Source: Bifidobacterium breve (GTDB lineage: Bacteria > Actinomycetota > Actinomycetes > Nanopelagicales > Nanopelagicaceae). Taken from it: a stretch of DNA of 64,000 nt. The notes beneath the pieces are model-generated. The model searched no databases, was not told where the DNA came from, and saw nothing but the letters and a program-made list of their open reading frames with translations. The number at the start of each line of letters is the position of its first letter. Within the stretch, counting starts at the first letter, position 1. Below, piece by piece: positions 10,845 through 23,038 of the stretch. Location of the stretch: the NCBI GenBank assembly GCA_945863115.1, contig CAMAYZ010000002.1:91237-155236 (forward strand). Reading direction: 5' to 3'. The position numbers and the translations under genes are program-made.

Positions 10845-11549
10845 CTAATCGGTGACAACCAGCGCTTCGGAATGTGCGCCGCAGCCATGGTCGACCGAAA
10901 CAACGCGCGCGTCATCCGGCGCCAAAATATTTGCGCAAACTCCGAATGCGGATCGGAGTGATCCAGCAATTGGAATAAAGAAACCACAAGAGTTACATGG
11001 CTTTGGTGCTTGTTGTGAAATCGCATTATTTGGTCCAGCGTTTCCTGCATACCAACGTTGTGCTGCTAAATCGCGACCGGTAATAGAGAGGACACGGGCT
11101 CGACCCAAACCAAATTCAAATAGTTGTGTGAGATCTAATTCTTCATCATCTGGAAGCGCCGCAAAACCTGGCACTAAGCGCGCATCATCTGCTGATGTAG
11201 GAACGATATCTCCGGGACCAACATCGCCAGGAAGTAAGCGATCTTTATATGCAACCCACTCTGGTGCAAGCAATGACTCTGAACCAGGAAGAAGAACTAC
11301 ATCACAAATTGTTGGTGAACTTGAGTCATCTACTTTTGCAACTGTTACTGCCCAACGCCAACCAACATAACCTTTAATTGATGCTTCAAAGAGATATGTT
11401 GCAATTCGAGCATCACTTGAATCTTCGACTTCATCATAAGAAATTGAAACTAATTCCCCAACTTGATCTGGCGCTGGTGAATCTTCAAGTGCAGCAGCCC
11501 TTGCTAATTCAAGGGCGCTGAACTTGTCTTCAATTTTTGCTGAACTCAT
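10845..11549 (-). CDS. DUF3027 family protein
   Basis: Similar to actinobacterial DUF3027 (WRWAVTVAKVDDSSSPTICDVVLLPG; CNSCGFFIPIAGSLRSAFGVCANI). Confidence 0.8.
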   Translation of the reverse strand: MSSAKIEDKFSALELARAAALEDSPAPDQVGELVSISYDEVEDSSDARIATYLFEASIKGYVGWRWAVTVAKVDDSSSPTICDVVLLPGSESLLAPEWVAYKDRLLPGDVGPGDIVPTSADDARLVPGFAALPDDEELDLTQLFEFGLGRARVLSITGRDLAAQRWYAGNAGPNNAISQQAPKPCNSCGFFIPIAGSLRSAFGVCANILAPDDARVVSVDHGCGAHSEALVVTD

Positions 11550-11569
11550 CCGCGTATCTTATTACGGAT

Positions 11570-13210
<1,641 letters not shown>

Positions 13211-13217
13211 TTAACGA

Positions 13218-13244
13218 TTATCACTCTAACCTTCCGAGTGCTAA
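13218..13244 (-). promoter_or_regulatory. CIRCE element (HrcA operator) upstream of groEL
   Basis: TTATCACTC-N9-GAGTGCTAA; one mismatch from TTAGCACTC-N9-GAGTGCTAA; 29 nt upstream of the groEL start. Confidence 0.92.
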
Positions 13245-13285
13245 TGCCAAATCTAGAGCAGGGGCAAAGGGTGGGGCAAATCGAA

Positions 13286-13552
13286 CTAGAGCGAGCGGGC
13301 GTTTGTGCGGGCTTCGCGCAGACGGCGAAGTCGCTTTACGAGCATTGGTGCGTTCAGCACGGCATCATCGCGATCGATCAGGTTATTTAGAAGTTGGTAA
13401 TAAGCAGGAGGCGTCATGTCGAAGAGCTCTTTGATTGCGCTCTCTTTGGCGCCGGCAAACTTCCACCATTGACCCTCAAAATCCAAGATTTTAATTTCTA
13501 ATTCGGTTAGAGATGTCGCCTGATTTTGCGCGCTGATCTCTAAGTTTTCCAT
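13286..13552 (-). CDS. DUF3263 family protein
   Basis: LTELEIKILDFEGQWWKFAGAKESAIKELFDMTPPAYYQLLNNLID. Confidence 0.85.
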   Translation of the reverse strand: MENLEISAQNQATSLTELEIKILDFEGQWWKFAGAKESAIKELFDMTPPAYYQLLNNLIDRDDAVLNAPMLVKRLRRLREARTNARSL

Positions 13553-13601
13553 GCCTAAATTATAGGAGATAAGGGTGACAATTTCTGGGATTTAGCCGAA
13601 T

Positions 13602-15128
13602 TTAATTGGATTCTGCATAATCTTTTCGGTTAGCGCTACGAACTAAATTTGTCAGCATTCTAGGAAATATCAATACGTGAAATGGTGAAACTGCAAACCA
13701 ATAAAGATGGCCACCGAGACCTCTTGGTGAATAAGTTGCATCTTGTGAAATTCTTCGCATTTTCTTACCGGCGATTTCGAAATCTTCAATTTTAAATTCA
13801 AGCCAAGCTTTTCCAGGAAGAATCATTTCGGCATAAAGTTTTAATGAAACTCCGGATTCTAAATTCTCTACCCGCCAAAAATCGAGGCTGTCACCAATTC
13901 GCAAAGTATCTGGGCTGCGACGACCGCGACGAAGTCCAACTCCCCCGAATAAGCGATCTACTATCCCGCGCGCCCACCAGAGAAAATCTGCACCGTACCA
14001 ACCATTTTCGCCACCGATTTGTTCAATGCTTTTCCAGAGATTTGCTTGACTAGTTTCAACAATTTTCTCGCGGTGATCACGATAAATAGTTTCGCCTGCC
14101 CATGACGGATCGCTCTGGGCTTTCTGCCAAGGCGCGGTTGGTTGAGTTGCATCTGACCAACGTGATTCAACTTGGTTTTCAGTTGTTCTAGAGAGCGCTA
14201 ATTCAATTGCCTGATTGACCTGTAGCAAACCTTCAGGTGGTGGCGGAATTAGCCCAGCGATACTTTTATTTGGGTCGGCAACAACTTCACTAATTAAGGA
14301 ATGAACGAGTGGACGAGCCAGCGCAGTAGGAACTGGAGTTACCAAACCAATCCATAAACTTGAAAGTGCTGGTGATAAAACTGGAACTTTAATAATCCAG
14401 CGACGACGCAGACCAGAAATTTTTGCAAACATTTGCATCATGTCGGCATATGAAAGAACTGCAGGACCACCAATATCAAAAACACCACTGACTGGTGTCT
14501 TAAGTCCGGCCGCACTTGATAAATACCAGAGCACATCTCGAATTGCGATTGGCTGGGTGCGATTTGAAACCCACTTTGGAGTCGTCATAACAGGAAGGCG
14601 ATGGGTTAGATGGCGAAGCATTTCAAAAGATGCAGATCCAGAACCAATGATTATGCCGGCACGCATTTCAATGACCGGCACTTTTCCACTGGCTAGTTGG
14701 CGGCCAGTATTTGCACGGGACTCTAAGTGTTGGCTAATTTGTTTATCGTTTGCAATTCCACCTAAATAAATTATCTGGCTAACACCAGCTTCTTCTGCGG
14801 CAGTTGCGAAATTTCGTGCCATTGCAGCTTCGATTTCATCGAAATTAGAACCCAAATTAATTGAATGCAATAAGTAGAAGGCGGTATGAACTCCAGTTAA
14901 AGCAGACTTTACTGATGCGAAATCACTCGCATTTCCTTGTGCAATCTCAACTTTATCTATCCAAGCTTGACCAGAAATTTTATTTTTATCGCGGACCATC
15001 ACACGCACTGCAAAATCTTGACTCAATAACTGTCGGACAAGTCGACCACCAACATAACCAGATGCACCCGTAACGAGGATTTTGCGCCCAGGATTTACTG
15101 GAATTGGATTATTAGCAGGCATGCTCAC
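13602..15128 (-). CDS. NAD(P)H-binding protein with DUF2867 domain
   Basis: KILVTGASGYVGGRLVRQLL; C-terminal GKAWLEFKIED ... GLGGHLYWFAVSPFHVLIFPRM. Confidence 0.88.
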   Translation of the reverse strand: MSMPANNPIPVNPGRKILVTGASGYVGGRLVRQLLSQDFAVRVMVRDKNKISGQAWIDKVEIAQGNASDFASVKSALTGVHTAFYLLHSINLGSNFDEIEAAMARNFATAAEEAGVSQIIYLGGIANDKQISQHLESRANTGRQLASGKVPVIEMRAGIIIGSGSASFEMLRHLTHRLPVMTTPKWVSNRTQPIAIRDVLWYLSSAAGLKTPVSGVFDIGGPAVLSYADMMQMFAKISGLRRRWIIKVPVLSPALSSLWIGLVTPVPTALARPLVHSLISEVVADPNKSIAGLIPPPPEGLLQVNQAIELALSRTTENQVESRWSDATQPTAPWQKAQSDPSWAGETIYRDHREKIVETSQANLWKSIEQIGGENGWYGADFLWWARGIVDRLFGGVGLRRGRRSPDTLRIGDSLDFWRVENLESGVSLKLYAEMILPGKAWLEFKIEDFEIAGKKMRRISQDATYSPRGLGGHLYWFAVSPFHVLIFPRMLTNLVRSANRKDYAESN

Positions 15129-15201
15129 GGGTTAAACAGTAGACTGCAACCCTGATTTCCGAAACTTGAAATTTTATTATTACGAAGCGATAGAGGAAAC
15201 G

Positions 15202-16434
15202 ATGATAAAGTGCCACAAACCAAGAGTCGTAATTCTTGGTGGCGGTTTTGGCGGACTCGCGACAGCTAAAGCTCTCGGTGATAGCGCGGATATTACGGTT
15301 GTAGATCGTCACAATTATCAAACATTTCTGCCCTTGCTCTATCAGGTGTCAACTGCCGGACTTGCTGCCGACCATGTTGCATATCCAATCCGCGGTGCGC
15401 TTCGCTCCTTCAATGGAAAATTTCGAATGGGTAGCCCAATCTCTGTCGATCATAAAAACAAGACGGTCAAATTAGATAGCAGCGAAGTTTTGCCATTCGA
15501 TCATTTAGTTGTTGCGGTTGGTTCTGTTACTGCAGATTTTGGGACTCCAGGTGTTAGTGAATACGCACTTGGCATGAAGTCAGTTCATGAAGCTTTAACA
15601 ATTCGCGCCGAAGTTATGCGCCGCTTCGAAGATCTCTGTCGCTTCGAAGATGACACCAGACTTTCTATTGTTGTAGTCGGTGGCGGACCAACTGGGGTTG
15701 AAATGGCAGGAGCACTTGCTGAACTAGTTCGCGGCCCATTATTGAATGATCAAAAACATGCTGCACTACATATCGATGTCTCACTAATTGAAGCAGGACC
15801 AAGATTGCTTCCAAGTTTTTCACCAAGCCTCTCTGAAAAAACTAAACAGGCTCTAGAAAAATTAGGCGTGAAAGTTTTGGTTAATCATGCAGTTAAATCT
15901 GTAAAGCGCACCGAAATTAATTTAAAGAGCGGTGAAAAAATTCCTGCTGAGATTACGATTTGGGCGGCTGGCGTTAAAGGCGAACCGGTTGTTTCAAATC
16001 TATCGCTTCCATTAGATGGCAATCGATTAAGTGTTTACCCAACGCTTGCAGTTTCAAATTATCCAAATATCTGGGGCGTCGGAGATGTTTGCGGCGCAAA
16101 ATCTAAAGATGGACGTTTTCTCCCAATGGTCGCACCGGTTGCAATGCAGCAAGGCCGCTTTGTTGCAGAACAAATCTTGCGTAGAGAAAAAGGAATTGAA
16201 CTTAAGGATTTTAAATATAAAGATAAAGGATCCATGGCAACCATCGGGCGGCATAAAGCCGTAGTCGAAGTGAACAAGATTAGATTCTCTGGTTATCCAG
16301 CTTGGGCAGCTTGGTTGTTCTTACACCTCTTTTACCTCATGGGCGGCAGAAATCGGATTGGCACAATTGTCGATTGGTGCTGGAATTACTTCACGTTCGA
16401 CCGCGGAAATCGCCACATTATGGATTCGGTTTAA
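15202..16434 (+). CDS. ndh: Type II NADH dehydrogenase / FAD-dependent oxidoreductase
   Basis: RVVILGGGFGGLATAKAL; NYQTFLPLLYQVSTAGL; IWGVGDVCG. Confidence 0.9.
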   Translation: MIKCHKPRVVILGGGFGGLATAKALGDSADITVVDRHNYQTFLPLLYQVSTAGLAADHVAYPIRGALRSFNGKFRMGSPISVDHKNKTVKLDSSEVLPFDHLVVAVGSVTADFGTPGVSEYALGMKSVHEALTIRAEVMRRFEDLCRFEDDTRLSIVVVGGGPTGVEMAGALAELVRGPLLNDQKHAALHIDVSLIEAGPRLLPSFSPSLSEKTKQALEKLGVKVLVNHAVKSVKRTEINLKSGEKIPAEITIWAAGVKGEPVVSNLSLPLDGNRLSVYPTLAVSNYPNIWGVGDVCGAKSKDGRFLPMVAPVAMQQGRFVAEQILRREKGIELKDFKYKDKGSMATIGRHKAVVEVNKIRFSGYPAWAAWLFLHLFYLMGGRNRIGTIVDWCWNYFTFDRGNRHIMDSV

Positions 16435-16437
16435 TTC

Positions 16438-17256
16438 ATGTTGAAGTTAAAGCGCGGCTACTTAGATTTACGTGGTCATCAAATCTGGTCTGCGCAAGGA
16501 AAAACTTTCGGCAAAAAATCTGATCCCGTGTTACTAATGCACGGTGGTTTAAGTTCAACTGAAAGTTGGGACTACACAGTTATCCCTGCAGTCCAAAGAA
16601 CCCATAGCGTTTTTGCTTACGATCGAAGTGCGCATGGTCGCACAGCAAGTCGCGAAGGTTTCTACCACTTTGATTTCCAAACCGATGAAGCGATTGCATA
16701 TATCGAAGATGTGATTAAGGGCCCAACGCATTTAATTGGCTGGAGTGATGGTGGAATTATCTCTTTGATGGTTGCGCTAAAGCGGCCAGATCTTGTTAAA
16801 TCGATTGTTGCAATTGGAACTAATTTTCATTACGACAGTGGTCTTACCTTGGTTGAAAGTGATCCAGAAATAGTAATTAGTGAAGATGATGCTGCGAAAT
16901 TTGCTCTGCGATCTCCAGACCCAGCACATATGCAGGAAGTAATAATTCGAAAGGCATATGAAGTTTGGAACTCTGAACCAACTATGACAACGTCTCAATT
17001 ATCGAAAATAAGTTGTCCGGTTCTTGTTTTAACTGGCGATGACGAACCCTTCTCAAACCAACATACGATTGAACTTTATGAAGCTATTCCAAATGCTCGG
17101 CTTGCAATAGTTCCTGGAACTTCACACTTCGTCGTTAAAGAGAAGCCAAGGTTAGTCCAGCAGCTGATAAGTGATTTTTACCGCAATCTTGAATACCCAA
17201 TTACAACTTGGCCTCGGCTACGTAAAGAGCAGACCGAAAAGTTAAACAACTCTTAA
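16438..17256 (+). CDS. Alpha/beta hydrolase
   Basis: VLLMHGGLSSTESWDY; LIGWSDGGIISLMVAL; GTSHFVVKE. Confidence 0.9.
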   Translation: MLKLKRGYLDLRGHQIWSAQGKTFGKKSDPVLLMHGGLSSTESWDYTVIPAVQRTHSVFAYDRSAHGRTASREGFYHFDFQTDEAIAYIEDVIKGPTHLIGWSDGGIISLMVALKRPDLVKSIVAIGTNFHYDSGLTLVESDPEIVISEDDAAKFALRSPDPAHMQEVIIRKAYEVWNSEPTMTTSQLSKISCPVLVLTGDDEPFSNQHTIELYEAIPNARLAIVPGTSHFVVKEKPRLVQQLISDFYRNLEYPITTWPRLRKEQTEKLNNS

Positions 17257-18915
17257 CTCTCCCACTGCTCCCATTGGGACAACTGGGTTGCTTGGAAATT
17301 CCATAGCTACTTTTTTATATGGATGACCTTGTATCGGCCGAGAATCTATCCCGCCCTTGTTCGGCCACATCGAAATCGCCCGCTCTGCTTGTGCCGTAAT
17401 TGTTAGCGAAGGATTAACACCAAGATTTGCAGTAACACTTGAACCATCAACAATATGCAAAGTTGGATAGTTCCAAACTCGGTGATACGGATCTAAAACT
17501 CCCGAATCAACACTGTCTCCGATCACGCAACCACCAACAAAGTGCGCAGTAAACGGTGCACCAATCAAGTCTCCGATATGTCCGCCGGCAATTCCACCAT
17601 TTTTTTCGGCAATTCTGCGGACAACTTCATTTGCAGCTGGAATATAGGTTGCATTTGGAGTTGCGCTGTCATTCTTCGAAGTTAATCGCTTTCCAAAAAT
17701 AGATTTCTTTATTGAGACCGTTACCGCAGAATCAACATTCTGCATCACAAGTGCGATAACTGTTCTCTGGCTCCACCTTCGAACATTTAGAACTCTAGCC
17801 AACATTGATGGATGTCTTAAAACCGTAGTAAGCCATTGTTTTCGTCGTGCCGATGCGCTGTGACCATCGGTCATAATTGTTTGCAGTAAACCCATTGCAT
17901 TACTTCCAACCCCATATCGAACTGGTTCTACATGTGTGTGTTCGTCCGGGAAAAATGATGAGGTGATGGCAGAGCCTTTGCTGTAATCAACTTTGTCATC
18001 CTGCATAAGTGCCCCGGTGAGAGCCTCGCTATTTGTCCGAGATAACTTTCCAAGAGCGTTTGAAATCTTTGGTAAAAAGCCATCGCTCTTCATGCGGTGC
18101 AGCAATTTCTGAGTGTTGTATGTCCCTGCTGCAACAATCACTTGATTAGCAGTGAAAATTCGCTTTCGCCCAATCCAGGATGAACTTTTGCGGGCGTAAA
18201 TTTTCCAGCTTCCATTAGGCAATTGTTTAATTTTTGTAACGGTATGTTCCGCAAAGACCTTGGCGCCAGCTCCTTCAGCCAGCCCTAAGTAATTCTTAGG
18301 CAAAGTATTTTTTGCATTAAATCTACAACCAGTCATACAAGCACCACATTGCATGCAACCGTTTCTTGTCGGACCTTTGCCGCCAAAAAATGGATCGGCA
18401 CTTAATGCGCCAGGTCCGTCACCAAAATAAACTCCAAGCGGTGCCATTCTAAAAGTATGTCCAACTCCCATTTCAATTGCGGCTTCTTTCATTGCAGCAT
18501 CCGAAGGTGAGAAATATGGATTATCTGCAACGCCAAGCATTCGAGACGCTTGGTCATACCAAGGAAGTAATTCTGACTTCCAGTCTGTTATGTGTTTCCA
18601 TTGTTTATCGTTGAAGTAAGTATCTGGTGGGATATATAAAGTATTTGCATAAACAAGTGAGCCACCACCAACACCAGCGCCGGCTAAAACTAGAACGTCG
18701 GGAAGTGCATGAATTCGTTGAATGCCTCGTAGCCCCAAACGTGGTGCGTATAAGAATTTAGTTAACCGCCACGAAGTTTTAGGGAAATCTTTATCTTGAA
18801 ATCTTCGACCAGCTTCTAAAACTGCAACTTGATAATTCTTTTCAGTTAATCGCAGTGCACTTACCGATCCGCCAAAACCAGAACCAATAATTACAACGTC
18901 GAAGTCGCGTTCCAT
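17242..18915 (-). CDS. GMC-type / cholesterol oxidase-like oxidoreductase with ferredoxin-like CxxCxxCxxxC segment
   Basis: FDVVIIGSGFGGSVSALRL; NGCMQCGACMTGCRFNAKNTLPKNYLGLAE; VDGSSVTANLGVNPSLTITAQAERA. Confidence 0.88.
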   Translation of the reverse strand: MERDFDVVIIGSGFGGSVSALRLTEKNYQVAVLEAGRRFQDKDFPKTSWRLTKFLYAPRLGLRGIQRIHALPDVLVLAGAGVGGGSLVYANTLYIPPDTYFNDKQWKHITDWKSELLPWYDQASRMLGVADNPYFSPSDAAMKEAAIEMGVGHTFRMAPLGVYFGDGPGALSADPFFGGKGPTRNGCMQCGACMTGCRFNAKNTLPKNYLGLAEGAGAKVFAEHTVTKIKQLPNGSWKIYARKSSSWIGRKRIFTANQVIVAAGTYNTQKLLHRMKSDGFLPKISNALGKLSRTNSEALTGALMQDDKVDYSKGSAITSSFFPDEHTHVEPVRYGVGSNAMGLLQTIMTDGHSASARRKQWLTTVLRHPSMLARVLNVRRWSQRTVIALVMQNVDSAVTVSIKKSIFGKRLTSKNDSATPNATYIPAANEVVRRIAEKNGGIAGGHIGDLIGAPFTAHFVGGCVIGDSVDSGVLDPYHRVWNYPTLHIVDGSSVTANLGVNPSLTITAQAERAISMWPNKGGIDSRPIQGHPYKKVAMEFPSNPVVPMGAVGELRVV

Positions 18916-18955
18916 GGCTTATTCATACCAAAGTATTTTAATTCGAAGTAACTTA

Positions 18956-19030
18956 TGGAGCCCCCCGTCAGGATTGAACTGACGACCTACGCATTACAAG
19001 TGCGTTGCTCTACCACTGAGCTAGGGAGGC
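18956..19030 (-). tRNA. tRNA-Thr (anticodon TGT), CCA encoded
   Basis: Reverse strand GCCTCCCTAGCTCAGTGGTAGAGCAACGCACTTGTAATGCGTAGGTCGTCAGTTCAATCCTGACGGGGGGCTCCA. Confidence 0.95.
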
Positions 19031-19114
19031 GTGTTGCAGGGGTAATTATGACACGCAAAAACCAGTGCTCTGAACCTGTCAATTGCCACCGTGAATTGCG
19101 AGTATCTTCGGCAA

Positions 19115-20032
19115 ATGCGCCTTGGAGTCTTAGATGTGGGATCAAATACCATCCATCTCCAGGTAGTCGATACACATCCAGGTGCTCGTCCAAATCCAAC
19201 TTTTAATCACAAAGTCGAGCTTCGGTTAACCGAGTATTTAACTGATGAGAACAACATTTCAGCTGAAGGAATAGCAGAGCTTCGGCTTGCGATTAAGAAT
19301 GCAATTGCCCATTCTAAGAGTGTAAAAACTGAGGAGCTTCTACCTTTCGCAACCTCTGCACTTCGGGAAGCAAGTAATGGTGCAGAAATTATCGCGGCGA
19401 TTAATAAGGATTTTGAAATTGATTTACAGGTTTTAACTGGCGAAGAAGAAGCTAGATTAACTTTTCTTGCAGCACGCCGTTGGTTTGGTTGGTCAAGTGG
19501 TCGATTGCTAGTAATCGATATTGGTGGTGGCTCTCTTGAAATTGCATCTGGGATTGATGAAGCCCCAGAAGTTGCTGTAACTCTCCCACTAGGCGCATCT
19601 CGTCTAACAAAAAGTCATTTGCAAGGTGACCCATTTACTGCCAAGAGCGTGCGTTCACTTAGGGATTACATTGAAACTCAATTGGAATCTGTTCTTCCAA
19701 CTTTGGTTCGCCACGAGGATTCAGATCGTGCAATTGCAACAAGTAAGACCTTGCGAACTCTCGCTCGTCTTTGTGGTGACTGGTATGGCGGTAATGGAAA
19801 AAACATTACAATCGATGCAATTCGAAAAATCTCGACACGTTTAGCAGAGATGGATTCGGAAGAGCGAACAAAGTTGCCGGGAGTTTCGGCAAACCGAGCC
19901 CGTCAAATAGTTGCAGGGGCTTTCGTTACTGAAAGTGTTATGCGAAACCTAGATCTCGATAACTTAGAAATTTGCCCGTGGGCCCTGCGCGAAGGAATTG
20001 TTCTTAAATATTTAGACTGGACCGAGCACTAA
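19115..20032 (+). CDS. Ppx/GppA family phosphatase
   Basis: LGVLDVGSNTIHLQVVD; LLVIDIGGGSLEIASG. Confidence 0.92.
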   Translation: MRLGVLDVGSNTIHLQVVDTHPGARPNPTFNHKVELRLTEYLTDENNISAEGIAELRLAIKNAIAHSKSVKTEELLPFATSALREASNGAEIIAAINKDFEIDLQVLTGEEEARLTFLAARRWFGWSSGRLLVIDIGGGSLEIASGIDEAPEVAVTLPLGASRLTKSHLQGDPFTAKSVRSLRDYIETQLESVLPTLVRHEDSDRAIATSKTLRTLARLCGDWYGGNGKNITIDAIRKISTRLAEMDSEERTKLPGVSANRARQIVAGAFVTESVMRNLDLDNLEICPWALREGIVLKYLDWTEH

Positions 20033-20136
20033 ACAATAGGCGCTGGAACAACATCAATCTGTAAGCACTTCTTCTTACCCAGAAACACCACCCAGGCATC
20101 TCCTGGTTTCAACTTATTCTCTGGCAAATCAATATC

Positions 20137-20949
20137 TTATTTCTTAGTTATCCGTTCCAGCATTCTTGGTAGAACTGGATTGTGGCTGCAGAGAAGAATA
20201 GTTTCACCTGAAGTTCGACTATTTTCTGCAAGCTCTAACGCATAATCTAAAGACTTATCTTTATTTTTCTCAAAAGTGTATTCACTCAATTTACTTGTGA
20301 TTACTGGTTCAATTTTCAAGGTATGTGTTAATCCAATTACTGTGTCATAACAACGAACCGCATCAGAGGTATGAATCTGCGAGATTCCATAAACTTGGTA
20401 AACCGCGTGCATTCGCTTTGCCTGAAGTTGACCCAAGTTATCTAGCGGCCGATCTTCATCCCCACTCTGCCATTCACTGCGAGCCAAAGCTTTAGCGTGA
20501 CGCAACAAAATTAGCTTTGCAGCTTTATAAGGTGAATTAACAAAAACTTCCAGTATTTCTCTATCGCTATCACGGGTTAACTTTTTGCGGGCAGATTCAA
20601 AACTATGCCATTCAAGTAAATCAACTTCGATATTGGCGTGGAAATCTTTTGAAGTTTCAAGTGCCTTTGCTGACCAATATGAAACTCTTTTGACTCCCTC
20701 AATCGCTTCATATTCGACCTCGCCCAGAAAGGGCCCAAGTTCGATATCTAAACCAGTCTCTTCCAAGATTTCGCGGTATGCGCAGGAAATAAGTTCTTCC
20801 CCGGTATCTAATTTTCCTTTTGGAAAAGTCCAGTCGTCATACTTTGGTCTATGAATAATGGCTAATTCTATTTTTGAATCGCTTCTTTCTCGCCAAACAA
20901 CGCCGCCGGCTGCAATTATCAAATCACTTATCCTCTGGCTCGATACCAA
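20137..20949 (-). CDS. NUDIX hydrolase with C-terminal SixA-like histidine phosphatase (MutT1-like); truncated by TAA
   Basis: FPKGKLDTGEELISCAYREILEETGLDIELG Nudix box; LILLRHAKA phosphatase motif. Confidence 0.9.
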   Translation of the reverse strand: MVSSQRISDLIIAAGGVVWRERSDSKIELAIIHRPKYDDWTFPKGKLDTGEELISCAYREILEETGLDIELGPFLGEVEYEAIEGVKRVSYWSAKALETSKDFHANIEVDLLEWHSFESARKKLTRDSDREILEVFVNSPYKAAKLILLRHAKALARSEWQSGDEDRPLDNLGQLQAKRMHAVYQVYGISQIHTSDAVRCYDTVIGLTHTLKIEPVITSKLSEYTFEKNKDKSLDYALELAENSRTSGETILLCSHNPVLPRMLERITKK

Positions 20950-23036
20950 TTAATAACTTGCTGATGCAAGTCAACTAAATCCTCACCGTTCGATCCCTTA
21001 GTAACTCGATCCCAAGTGCCTGCTTTATTCATACTCCAGTGCGCAGTGGTTGGCGAAAGATAACTATCAAGAGCTCGTAGCAACATCCGCTTATGATCTG
21101 TCTGAGTAATCATGACCATGCTTTCTACACGACGATCAAGATTGCGATGCATCAAGTCAGCGCTTCCAATCCATAATTCATTCTCGCCACCATTTGCAAA
21201 GTGGAAAATTCTGGAATGCTCGAGAAAGCGACCGAGGATTGAAATGACCCGGATATTCTCTGACAATCCAGGAACGCCACCTCTGATTGCGCAAATTCCT
21301 CGAATTACGAGTTCTACTTCCACTCCTGCAGCTGATGCTTTATAAAGTAAGTCAATAAATTCTTCATCTAAAATCGAATTCAATTTCATTCGAATCAGAG
21401 CTGGTTTTCCAGCTTTTTTATTGTCGATCTCTCTTTGAATACGTTCCAATAAACCAGAACGTAAAGTTCTAGGTGCCACCAATAATCTTTCAAAAGATGT
21501 TTGCGGTGCAAACCCAGAAAGTTGGTTGAAGAGCTTGTTTACATCGTCGCCAAGAATTGGATCAGAACTTAAGATCCCAAAATCCTCATACATTCGAGCA
21601 GTCTTCGGATTGTAATTACCGGTTCCCATGTGAACATAACGTCTGATTGTTCCTGACTCTTGTCTTACGACAAGAGATAACTTCGCATGCGTCTTAAAGC
21701 CCACAAGGCCGTAAACCACGTGCACGCCGGCATCTTCAAGCTTGCGTGCCCAACGGACGTTTGCTTGTTCATCAAAGCGAGCACGAATTTCAATTACTGC
21801 TAGCACCTGCTTGCCTGCTTCTGCAGCTTCAATGAGCGCTTCGACGATTGGAGAATCACCGGATGTCCGATACAAAGTTTGTTTGATTGCAAGAACTTGA
21901 GGATCAGTCGCTGCCGACTCAATAAATCGAACTACCGAAGAGTTGAAAGATTCATAAGGGTGGTGAAGGATGATTTCACGTCGTTTTAACGCTTCAAAGA
22001 AGGCATCGGTTGATTCTGGTTCAACATCACGCAAATCCCAGGCAACTTGATTTCTAAAAGCTTCAAACTTTAAATCTGGACGGTCAATATCTGCAATTTG
22101 ATTTAGCCCAGTCAAATCTAGTGGTTCTGGATATTTACTAATGTCCTCATCTTTAATTTTCAACTCTTCTTTTAAGGTCTCTAAGAGTTCCTCATCCATA
22201 CCAAGTCCAACTTCAAGTCGAACGGGCGGTCCAAATTTTCTACGTAGCAGCTCTTGTTCCATACTTGCTAATAAATCTTCAGACTCTTCTTCTTCGAGTT
22301 CTAGATCGGCATTTCGAGTGATTCGAAATGTATAAACATTTAAAACTTCCATTCCTGGGAATAGCTCCGCAATATTTGCAGTAATAACTTGTTCAAGCGG
22401 TATGTATCTACGATCATCATCTGTTGACGTCACTACAAATCTCGCCAAGTTTGATGGCACTTTAACTCTCGCAAAGAGTTCAATACCGGTATCTGGATTT
22501 TTAACAATGACTGCAAGATTTAGCGATAGCCCGGAGATATATGGAAATGGATGTGAAGGATCAATCGCTAGTGGAGTTAATACTGGATAAATCTGTTTAT
22601 GAAAAATCTCGGTAGCTAATTCTCGCTCTTTCGAATTCAACTCATCCCATCGGACAATATTTATTCCCTCTTTAGAAAGTTTGAGATGAACATCATCATG
22701 AAAACATTTACTCTTTCGAGAAATCAATTCTTCAGTCTTAATTGAAAGTTCTTTCATTAATTCAATCGGAGTAAATCCTGCGGTATTTGCTTTTGAAAAA
22801 CCGGTTTCCAATTTATTTTTTAACGAAGCAACTCGAATCATGTAAAAGTCATCTAAGTTAGAGGAGAAGATTGCCAGAAACCGGCACCGCTCCAATAGTG
22901 GAGTTGATTTATCTTCAGCTAATTCAAGAACTCTCTGGTTAAAAGCCAGCCAACTAAGTTCACGATCTACCAACGTCTCTCTCGGATTATTGACATCACT
23001 TTGGTGGACCTGGGAAGACATATCAATATTCTCCAC
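20928..23036 (-). CDS. ppk1: Polyphosphate kinase 1
   Basis: RELSWLAFNQRVLELAED; LAIKQTLYRTSGDSPIVEALIEAAEAGKQVLAVIEIRARFDEQANVRWARKLE. Confidence 0.97.
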   Translation of the reverse strand: MENIDMSSQVHQSDVNNPRETLVDRELSWLAFNQRVLELAEDKSTPLLERCRFLAIFSSNLDDFYMIRVASLKNKLETGFSKANTAGFTPIELMKELSIKTEELISRKSKCFHDDVHLKLSKEGINIVRWDELNSKERELATEIFHKQIYPVLTPLAIDPSHPFPYISGLSLNLAVIVKNPDTGIELFARVKVPSNLARFVVTSTDDDRRYIPLEQVITANIAELFPGMEVLNVYTFRITRNADLELEEEESEDLLASMEQELLRRKFGPPVRLEVGLGMDEELLETLKEELKIKDEDISKYPEPLDLTGLNQIADIDRPDLKFEAFRNQVAWDLRDVEPESTDAFFEALKRREIILHHPYESFNSSVVRFIESAATDPQVLAIKQTLYRTSGDSPIVEALIEAAEAGKQVLAVIEIRARFDEQANVRWARKLEDAGVHVVYGLVGFKTHAKLSLVVRQESGTIRRYVHMGTGNYNPKTARMYEDFGILSSDPILGDDVNKLFNQLSGFAPQTSFERLLVAPRTLRSGLLERIQREIDNKKAGKPALIRMKLNSILDEEFIDLLYKASAAGVEVELVIRGICAIRGGVPGLSENIRVISILGRFLEHSRIFHFANGGENELWIGSADLMHRNLDRRVESMVMITQTDHKRMLLRALDSYLSPTTAHWSMNKAGTWDRVTKGSNGEDLVDLHQQVINWYRARG

Positions 23037-23038
23037 TA

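Noticed and set aside
10835-10849. GATTAGCGGCTAATC palindrome at the end of the DUF3027 gene
   Set aside because: Only a 1-nt spacer and no T-run; likely incidental around the stop codon
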